Assembly: GCA_002839825.1 (NCBI GenBank)
Contig: PGYU01000012.1
Location: forward strand, 1-64,000
Direction of reading: 5' to 3'
Length of the DNA stretch: 64,000 bases
From: Ignavibacteriae bacterium HGW-Ignavibacteriae-1
GTDB taxonomy: Bacteria; Bacteroidota; Ignavibacteria; Kapaibacteriales; UBA2268
The translations under genes were made by a program, and so were the position numbers. The notes below the pieces were generated by a model that did not search any database, had not been told where the DNA came from, and saw only the letters and a list, made by a program, of their open reading frames with translations. Below are positions 54,407-60,562 of this stretch, piece after piece (the stretch's first letter is position 1; each line of letters opens with the position of its first letter).

Positions 54407-54474
54407 GTCATTCTGAACGAAGTGAAGAATCAAGTTTTTGGAATGGTATGGATTCTTCGCCTTCGGCTGAGACC
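54407..54474. repeat. Stem-loop repeat of the TCATTCTGA...GAAGAATC type, copy 2
   Basis: The left arm GTCATTCTGAACGAAGTGAAG with AATC following is complementary in part to GATTCTTCGCCTTCGGC at 54451. Its relation to the element at 38359-38433 is clear in order and sequence, and both sit directly after a terminator. Confidence 0.7.
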
Positions 54475-54576
54475 AGTATTGTCTGAAATATGATTTGTAG
54501 GATTTAAGTGATTAAGATGATTATACAAAAGAGAGTAAACATATTTCAGGAAAAGAAAAATAATGAAATTTTGTAG

Positions 54577-54597
54577 GGACAGAACAGCGTTCTGTCC
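54577..54597. repeat. Short palindrome (GGACAGAAC / GTTCTGTCC)
   Basis: Nine base pairs of perfect inverted repeat enclose AGC. It resembles in form the palindrome at 54608-54635 and lies 10 bases from it. Confidence 0.7.
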
Positions 54598-54607
54598 TTT
54601 TGTTTTT

Positions 54608-54635
54608 GTAGTGACACAGCGCGCTGTGTCACTAC
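54608..54635. repeat. 28-bp perfect palindrome between genes, same class as the in-frame palindromes
   Basis: GTAGTGACACAGCG is followed by its exact inverted copy CGCTGTGTCACTAC. It differs at only a few positions per half from the in-frame palindrome GTAGAGACACGGCA at 54839-54868 and 57734-57761, so the same element class occurs both inside and outside coding sequence. Confidence 0.85.
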
Positions 54636-54667
54636 TTGAGTCGTGTCAGGTGTAACAAAGATTAGAC

Positions 54668-54702
54668 GAAACCTTCCGAAGGTTTCGAACCTTCGGAAGG
54701 TT
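54668..54702. repeat. Family 1 palindromic repeat, copy 3
   Basis: GAAACCTTCCGAAGGTTTC is followed by GAACCTTCGGAAGGTT. After it comes AGTAATTCAAATCATAA, close to AGGAATTCAAGTCATAA after copy 1. The flanks of copies 1 and 3 are therefore homologous too. Confidence 0.88.
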
Positions 54703-54756
54703 AGTAATTCAAATCATAAAAATCATCTTAATCATATAAATCATAGTTCAGACAGT

Positions 54757-57462
54757 TCACATCTTCACAAACATCTGCGTCCGGCTACCGATGCGAAGAT
54801 AATAAACGCCGCGAGGCAGATGCGAAATATCAATTCTTTGTAGAGACACGGCATGCCGTGTCTCTACAGTCATCACGCATTCGCCAAGCGTATTGAAAAT
54901 TTTGATTTCTGAACCTTCATCAACCCTACGATTAACCGTAGGGTTGATATCTACGGCTATTTCAATATATTCCGTTGCGGGGTTGGGGTGGATGGCTAAT
55001 TCTAAACGAATATCAGTTACATCAGTTGTGGGAGTAACAGTTAAATTTATATTTTCCGAATTGACCGTGCCGCAAATATTAGTAATTTCACAATAATAAA
55101 TACCGGCATCATTTAATTCAGCATTAGTTTTAATAATATTTTTTGAGTTGTATCCCGGCAATAAAACTGAATTTCTAAACCATTGATAATGAATAGTATC
55201 AAAAGAAACTGCTTCCACATTTAGTTCGAAGTTTTCACCTTCATTAATAATCAAGGAATTCGAACTTTGTGAAAGTATTTGCGGTTTTTCGTTAACTGCA
55301 ATGTAAGTTGATTCAGACCGGACTTTAATATTCTCCTTTAATGCTTCAATTTCTAAAAAATATTTACCAGAATTGATTATTTGTGTTTTCGAGATTTTCA
55401 ATTCAGCTTCATTAAGTTCAATATTTTCATTATTGGAAATTGGTTGCTCATTAAAGAACCAGCGAAATGATAGTGTATCGCAGTTTTTAGTTTGATAATC
55501 AACTTTTATTTCGGCAAAATCACTTTCGCAAATGTTAATATTTTTAGAACTATTAATTATGACAATTTCAGATATTTTGGAAATGGTAAACCGCTTAGAA
55601 ACGACTTTGCCGCAAAGCGATATTATTTCAACAAAAAAATAATCACCCTTTTCGCAAATATCTAAATTGCTTAGTCCTGTGATAACAAATTGTATTGAAT
55701 TTGTACCACTATATCTTGAATTATCTTTTAAAGCTGTTTTTTCGCCCACTTTGGCAGTATATTTAAACCACTGTATTGAATCTTTATAATCAGGAGGAAG
55801 TTTACCATTAGAATGAACTTTGACTTCAAATTCGTAATTTTCACCTATAATAGCATCGGTAATATCTTCAGATTGGTCAATTATTATAGGTACACTTACA
55901 GCATAAACAGGTATATAGTCAGACCAAACCACAGACTCTGCGGAAGTATATACCATACATTGATATATACCGGTAGAATTAGAATCAAATTTTGAAAACA
56001 CAAGCCTGGAGGAATTTTCAGCTTCCAATCTTGAAAAATCTTTGTACCATTGGTAATGTAGTTCTTGTCCGTAACTGGAGTTAGCATTACATTCAATATA
56101 ATTATTTTCAGTACCGGCACAATAGATTAATTCTTTGGTAAAATTCTCAATTTTTAATGTATCAACAATTTTATCTCGAATCCAAGTGAATTTTGTAGAT
56201 TCCAGACCGAAAAAGTTATGTACTGTAGAAATTGAAATCGAATCTATATAAGAAAGTGGTATCCCTGAAACGGTATATTGCATAAGAGGTTGTACTGTCG
56301 GTATTGGAGTATCACCGTTTGTATTAAACACTTGAAATAATCCGCTTTGAGGGTAACGAGAGAAATAAGTGCCATTAATAAATAAATTGAAGTGACTTAT
56401 ACCCGACTCAAGATCAGCATCTGCAGACCAATTAATAATAAAATTGTAATTCCCGGCTGATGAATCAATTTCAATTTTAAAAGGTGCAGGTGGTGGAGTA
56501 AAGTCCTTGACATATGTCAATATTAAAAATTCTTGGAATTTGGAGGCACAAATTGAATCGGGCATCCAAGATTTTGAAAGTGGATTTCCGTCAAAAGTTG
56601 ATGCTTTATAAATTTTTGGAGTACCTACTGTAATAGTATCAACTAACCACGCCCTGCTTTGATTCATATCTCTGAGTTGGGATGAACCTTCGGCTGGCAA
56701 ACGCTGAGAAAGAACAGCATCAAAAAAAGGTATAGTCATTAGTCTTAAAAAACTAAAACCATGATTTTGATTAGCGTTGTAGGCGATGCTTGCTAAACCG
56801 CCCATACTTCGTAATTTTGAAAATGCGATCAAGGAAGTACCCCAGCAATCAATCCCGGGAGCATTGAAATCATTAGCGCCGGCGTGACGTACCAATACCG
56901 GAATTTTTGCGGCTTCTGACGGATAATCGAAAGTCGGCAGTAAACCCGGTGAATAACTAACTGTAGCAATAACTCTTTCAGGGTATTCTTTCGTCATCGC
57001 CAGAACCCAATAACCGCCACCCGAATGCCCCCACAAAAGCCATGGTGAGGTGTTCAGTTCCGAATGTCCCGATTTTCGGGCAAGACTATCAAGAGCAGCT
57101 ATAAGAGCTGGTCCGGAACCATCCTCTGGATTAATCCAATCAAAACAATTACTTCCGGATTTTGGATACAAATCTGTTCCCAAAATAGCTAAACCCCACT
57201 TTTTAGCGAATGCTTGGTACTGAGCATCTTGAACCATAGGTTCGCCCCGGCCTTCTGCTCCGCATCCGTGTTGATGAATAAATACACCCTTTATAGTTTC
57301 TAATCCTTTGGGTATAAAAATTGTGTAGCGGGCTTTAGTAAGGAAATTACTCTCACCGCCTCCGGATAATTCCACAGCATAAGTATCGCCATTCCAATAT
57401 GATTCGGAGTGCAAGGGACTAATGATAGTAAATACTGAAAGTATTATTAATAGAAACTTTAT
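54757..57462 (-). CDS. Secreted alpha/beta-hydrolase with Ig-like domains and T9SS sorting domain; probable ATA start
   Basis: Residues about 20-270 form an alpha/beta-hydrolase (esterase/PHB-depolymerase-like) with oxyanion region HQHGCGAEGRG and nucleophile elbow GHSGGG (Ser in LLWGHSGGGYW). Ig-like modules follow (HYQWYKDFS, FRWFFNEQP, HYQWFRNSV). The end is a type A sorting domain (HPNPATEYIEIAV to MFVKM). The reading frame has no ATG, GTG or TTG before a TTG at 57414, which lies after the signal-peptide-like KFLLIILSVFTIISPLHS. An ATA at 57462 sits seven bases after AGGAG, so I place the start there (901 residues). The substrate is unknown. Confidence 0.8.
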   Translation of the reverse strand: MKFLLIILSVFTIISPLHSESYWNGDTYAVELSGGGESNFLTKARYTIFIPKGLETIKGVFIHQHGCGAEGRGEPMVQDAQYQAFAKKWGLAILGTDLYPKSGSNCFDWINPEDGSGPALIAALDSLARKSGHSELNTSPWLLWGHSGGGYWVLAMTKEYPERVIATVSYSPGLLPTFDYPSEAAKIPVLVRHAGANDFNAPGIDCWGTSLIAFSKLRSMGGLASIAYNANQNHGFSFLRLMTIPFFDAVLSQRLPAEGSSQLRDMNQSRAWLVDTITVGTPKIYKASTFDGNPLSKSWMPDSICASKFQEFLILTYVKDFTPPPAPFKIEIDSSAGNYNFIINWSADADLESGISHFNLFINGTYFSRYPQSGLFQVFNTNGDTPIPTVQPLMQYTVSGIPLSYIDSISISTVHNFFGLESTKFTWIRDKIVDTLKIENFTKELIYCAGTENNYIECNANSSYGQELHYQWYKDFSRLEAENSSRLVFSKFDSNSTGIYQCMVYTSAESVVWSDYIPVYAVSVPIIIDQSEDITDAIIGENYEFEVKVHSNGKLPPDYKDSIQWFKYTAKVGEKTALKDNSRYSGTNSIQFVITGLSNLDICEKGDYFFVEIISLCGKVVSKRFTISKISEIVIINSSKNINICESDFAEIKVDYQTKNCDTLSFRWFFNEQPISNNENIELNEAELKISKTQIINSGKYFLEIEALKENIKVRSESTYIAVNEKPQILSQSSNSLIINEGENFELNVEAVSFDTIHYQWFRNSVLLPGYNSKNIIKTNAELNDAGIYYCEITNICGTVNSENINLTVTPTTDVTDIRLELAIHPNPATEYIEIAVDINPTVNRRVDEGSEIKIFNTLGECVMTVETRHAVSLQRIDISHLPRGVYYLRIGSRTQMFVKM
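54839..54868. repeat. 30-bp perfect palindrome translated in frame, copy 1
   Basis: TGTAGAGACACGGCA and its exact inverted copy TGCCGTGTCTCTACA join to a 30-bp palindrome inside the sorting domain. On the minus strand it encodes VETRHAVSLQ, between GECVMT and RIDISHLPRG. A 28-bp copy is at 57734-57761, and a related palindrome lies between genes at 54608-54635. Confidence 0.92.
54919..54948. repeat. In-frame palindrome encoding NPTVNRR, copy 2
   Basis: ATCAACCCTACGATT and AACCGTAGGGTTGAT are inverted copies with one mismatch. It occupies the same codons as the perfect palindrome at 39834-39861. Confidence 0.88.
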
Positions 57463-57647
57463 AGCTCTTCTCCTAAATATCTAGTACAAAAAACCCTAGG
57501 TTCCTTAGCTCGCTAATTCGCTTTTGGGCTTTTATGTAGAAGAAATACTTACATTCATGTCCAAAATACAAATTTTCATTATAAAATAGTTTCGATACAA
57601 CACAAAATCATATACTAATATTTCAATATTGCAAACTTACTAAATTC

Positions 57648-60029
57648 TCATTTCACAACCACAAATTTTTGCGAATAATTTCCTATTCTTACAAAATAAA
57701 CCCCAATCGGCAGATGCGAGATATCAATTCTTGGTAGAGACACGGCATGCCGTGTCTCTACAGTCATCACACATTCGCCAAGTGTGTTGAAAATTTTGAT
57801 GTCAGAACCTTCATCAACCCCACGGTTAACCGTAGGGTTGATATCTACGGCTATTTCAATATATTCGCTTGCCGGATTGGGGAATATAAATAAGTCTTGT
57901 CCTCCGGACAGTATCGGCTCACTTGTATTTTCAACCGAACTGACGACTTTCTTCTTTGTTCGCCATAAGCCCGTATAATTCATTGCGTAAAGCCTCCCGT
58001 CATTACCGAGTCGCAATGCTGTAATTACTGATGGCTCTAACAAACCCTTGCTCATATTGTGAAAAGACTTCAGCGAATCTGTGGAGCGGTATATACCACT
58101 TTGGGTAGGCATATAGAAGTATCCGGTTGTGTTATCTGTTAGGATTACGTCTTGATCACTATTAATTTTGTTAGTGAATATGTTAGTCATAAATTTAAGT
58201 GGTGACTTGTTCGAATTCTGATATAAATATTTAGTCCAAGTTCTCCCATGATCCCGAGTTAATAACAAAAATCCATGCCCATAGTAAAAAACAAAACCAA
58301 CGCCTGTGTGATAATTATATACTGTATATAAATAATGTTTATATTCTACATTTTTAAAAGCTGATTCTGAAGATTCGTTGTGAATTAAATTCCAAGACTT
58401 TCCATAATCCTTAGATAAGTAAACTTTTGCTGAGTCTGCAAAGAAAATGAATTCATCATACTTATTAAATCGGAAACTTCCCTTAGTTATGGGTTCATTA
58501 TTTGTAGGTAAATAGGCGTTTTCCAATATTTCCCAGGTCTCACCACAATCTTTTGACTGTAAATAGTAATATTGGCGAGTCTTTCCATCTACTTGAACAT
58601 ACCCTCTCCCTAAATATCGGTTTTGATCATGTTCATCCCAATTATAATCCATAAACGAGATTGTTATGGAATCATTCGATTTAATCTGATAAAATGAATA
58701 AAATGGATATTCAGTAGTAAGTAAAGATGTTTTATATGTATCAACTATGTATTTATCATTTGGTAAAATTCTCATTTGGTCACTTAAATTATCCGGTTGA
58801 AAATCTTCCCACATATAACTAACATCAATCCATTTAATATTATTATAATAACGCGAAGCAGTTAAAATTTCGGATTTTGAGTTGACCTGAAAGTAGAATG
58901 CACCCTTATAATTGTATAAGCCTGAATGCTTTTTAGTCCAAAGAGTGTCATTTAAAGATAATTTTTCGATATTGCCACTAAAACAAGCATAAATATTATC
59001 TTTACTGTCCACAGCAATATCCATTATCGTACTATATATAAACGAATAAGGAATATCCTCCCATGTTTTCATTGCATCTCGGGAACGACGGAGATTAGCT
59101 CTGTTATTCTCAGGGCTTTTGGTTGAAGAATAAAATTCTGCTTCATTTAATTTGAATAAACGATAAGTTTTCGCATTATAACCTTCAATCTCGGTTACTT
59201 CATAAGTCTTATTATCAATATCAATTACCATGTAGCCATTGCTCATAGTTATATAAAGTTTTTTTTGTGAATATGTTGGGTAAATCGAATAATAATTTGG
59301 TTGGCTTTTCCCGGGATCAAAATAAATATCACCCTCAGAATTAGAATTAAGTGTATCCCAAGAATTCCCATAATCTGTTGAACGTACTATTAAGATATTA
59401 TCGCGAGGATTATCACTTTCAAAAAACAAAAAAAATGTTGATTCATCATAAAGTGAAGTCAAAAAATTAGTACCGTCTGCAATTTCATATTTAATGATAT
59501 TTGTATCGTTTTTGGGATAATGTATGAAAAATACATTGTTATAACCCTTTTTTATAGATTTCGATTCATAACACCAAAGGTCGAACCTTTTATCAACAAA
59601 TAGCACTCTTCTTTGAATACTTCTTCCGGGAATTTTTGAATATCTTGAAAAATGGGTCACCTCCCAACTTGAGCCATAATCATATGAAATGAGGTTATAA
59701 CCATCAGATTCCAAATCTGTGGTGTTGGGAAAAATATTATATGTATTGCCCTGAATAAAAAAATAATTATTCTGAATATTCAATGTGCTCCCGTAGTAAA
59801 GAATTGAATCAGGCATATTTAGCCTTGACCAATTTTCACCTTTATCTATTGATTTGAAAATGCCTGTTTTTGCAGCCGCATATAGTTCATCTTGTTCATT
59901 TACTTCAATCCTTACGTTGTCATCATTAAAGTATTCAATGTTCACTTTCTCCCATTCAGGGAAATCGTCTTGGGCGACAAGCCGCATTTGTACTATTAAA
60001 AGTATAAAAAATAGTATGTAAATTTTCAT
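57648..60029 (-). CDS. Secreted BNR/Asp-box propeller protein with T9SS sorting domain
   Basis: The 793-residue protein has a signal peptide (MKIYILFFILLIVQMRLVAQ). Many Asp-box-like repeats are visible (SIDKGENWSRL, SYDYGSSWEV, STDYGNSWDT, SKDCGETWEI, SKDYGKSWNL, TRDHGRTWTK), as in VPS10-type propellers. The last 85 residues are a T9SS type A sorting domain (FPNPASEYIEIAV to KFVVVK). Its DNA closely matches the sorting domains of the genes at 39656 and 54757 and contains two in-frame palindromes (57734-57761 and 57813-57842). I prefer the ATG at 60029, which has GGTGA six bases before it, over the ATG at 60035. A surface binding role is likely. Confidence 0.86.
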   Translation of the reverse strand: MKIYILFFILLIVQMRLVAQDDFPEWEKVNIEYFNDDNVRIEVNEQDELYAAAKTGIFKSIDKGENWSRLNMPDSILYYGSTLNIQNNYFFIQGNTYNIFPNTTDLESDGYNLISYDYGSSWEVTHFSRYSKIPGRSIQRRVLFVDKRFDLWCYESKSIKKGYNNVFFIHYPKNDTNIIKYEIADGTNFLTSLYDESTFFLFFESDNPRDNILIVRSTDYGNSWDTLNSNSEGDIYFDPGKSQPNYYSIYPTYSQKKLYITMSNGYMVIDIDNKTYEVTEIEGYNAKTYRLFKLNEAEFYSSTKSPENNRANLRRSRDAMKTWEDIPYSFIYSTIMDIAVDSKDNIYACFSGNIEKLSLNDTLWTKKHSGLYNYKGAFYFQVNSKSEILTASRYYNNIKWIDVSYMWEDFQPDNLSDQMRILPNDKYIVDTYKTSLLTTEYPFYSFYQIKSNDSITISFMDYNWDEHDQNRYLGRGYVQVDGKTRQYYYLQSKDCGETWEILENAYLPTNNEPITKGSFRFNKYDEFIFFADSAKVYLSKDYGKSWNLIHNESSESAFKNVEYKHYLYTVYNYHTGVGFVFYYGHGFLLLTRDHGRTWTKYLYQNSNKSPLKFMTNIFTNKINSDQDVILTDNTTGYFYMPTQSGIYRSTDSLKSFHNMSKGLLEPSVITALRLGNDGRLYAMNYTGLWRTKKKVVSSVENTSEPILSGGQDLFIFPNPASEYIEIAVDINPTVNRGVDEGSDIKIFNTLGECVMTVETRHAVSLPRIDISHLPIGVYFVRIGNYSQKFVVVK
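57734..57761. repeat. In-frame palindrome encoding VETRHAVSL, copy 2
   Basis: GTAGAGACACGGCA and TGCCGTGTCTCTAC are exact inverted copies (28 bp), at the same codons as the palindrome at 54839-54868. Confidence 0.92.
57813..57842. repeat. In-frame palindrome encoding NPTVNRG, copy 3
   Basis: ATCAACCCCACGGTT and AACCGTAGGGTTGAT are inverted copies with one mismatch, at the same codons as the palindromes at 39834-39861 and 54919-54948. Confidence 0.88.
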
Positions 60030-60120
60030 TTTCATTCACCAAAAATTCCAAACAACAAACCCTATATATCCTATGACACATCAACACGAAATTTATCTCA
60101 GGAAATGTTTGAAAATATCT

Positions 60121-60230
60121 TCTGAACTATGATTATTTTGATTAAAATGATTTTTATGATTTTATAATGTGGTGTTTGTATTCAGTTTTATCATATTAAT
60201 CACAATAATCATAAAAATCATAGTTCAGAC
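60121..60230. repeat. Long inverted-repeat element, family 2, copy 3
   Basis: TCTGAACTATGATT (60121-60134) and AATCATAGTTCAGAC (60216-60230) are inverted ends of a 110-bp element. At this size it is the shortest copy and probably closest to the undisturbed form. Its middle is very AT-rich with many ATGATT/AATCAT words that can pair internally. Confidence 0.8.
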
Positions 60231-60322
60231 AACCTTCTCATTCTGAACGCTGTTGCGGTCCCAACGAATTAAATTCCACTCTTGAGAGGTGTCTGCGCCA
60301 GCAGACGGGGTGGATTGTTACA

Positions 60323-60345
60323 CACGAATAAATTCATAGGCTATG
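60323..60345. repeat. Family 3 repeat, copy 3
   Basis: CACGAATAAATTCATAGGC followed by TATG matches the copies at 42028 and 42178 except for one variable base. It is 18 kb away from them and again stands next to a composite repeat. Confidence 0.75.
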
Positions 60346-60366
60346 TTGTCTTCTTACCAATTCAAT

Positions 60367-60472
60367 CTTTGCGTCCTTTGCGTATTCTCTGCGAACTTTG
60401 CGGTTTAAGTATATTAGCCCGTCCTAAAAAATATTCGTAACACCCCCTAACCCCCTCTTGAGAAGATGGGGG
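60367..60472. repeat. Composite dispersed repeat, copy 2
   Basis: It has CTTTGCGTCCTTTGCGT, one CTTTGCGGTTTAAG unit, TTAGCCCGTCCTAAAA and the C-rich CACCCCCTAACCCCCTCTTG end, in the same order as 42271-42450. Confidence 0.75.
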
Positions 60473-60562
60473 ACAAGACACTCTCCATTTTGTGCAAATC
60501 TTGGGCAAAAAGTTTGCCGAATTTGCCTTATATTGCGAGATTGAATTGAATATTAGTTGAAG

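Larger units (their letters stand above)
54481..54753. repeat. Long inverted-repeat element, family 2, copy 2
   Basis: The left end GTCTGAAATATGATT (one mismatch) and the right end AATCATAGTTCAGAC (54739-54753) define the element. At 273 bp it is the longest copy and carries two palindromes and a family 1 repeat inside, consistent with repeated insertion of smaller elements. The right end abuts the stop region of the T9SS gene at 54757. Confidence 0.7.
54342..54756. other. 415-bp intergenic stretch of terminator and repeats
   Basis: No gene is seen. It holds the ettA terminator, a stem-loop repeat at 54407-54474, a long family 2 inverted-repeat element (54481-54753) and, inside that, two short palindromes (54577-54597 and 54608-54635) and a family 1 repeat (54668-54702). 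Confidence 0.85.
60036..60562. other. 527-bp intergenic stretch with dispersed repeats
   Basis: No gene is visible. It contains a family 2 inverted-repeat element (60121-60230), a family 3 repeat (60323-60345) and a composite repeat (60367-60472). The last 90 bases before the helicase gene are unique and should hold its promoter. Confidence 0.8.

Noticed and set aside
38359-54753. Clusters of short palindromes that could suggest a CRISPR array
   Set aside because: The repeats differ from each other, spacing is irregular, no unit recurs three or more times with similar spacers, and no cas gene is present.
54643-54843. Plus-strand open frame of 66 residues downstream of ettA
   Set aside because: It is made of the family 1 repeat and the antisense of a T9SS sorting domain; a similar frame at 39482-39754 arises in the same way.
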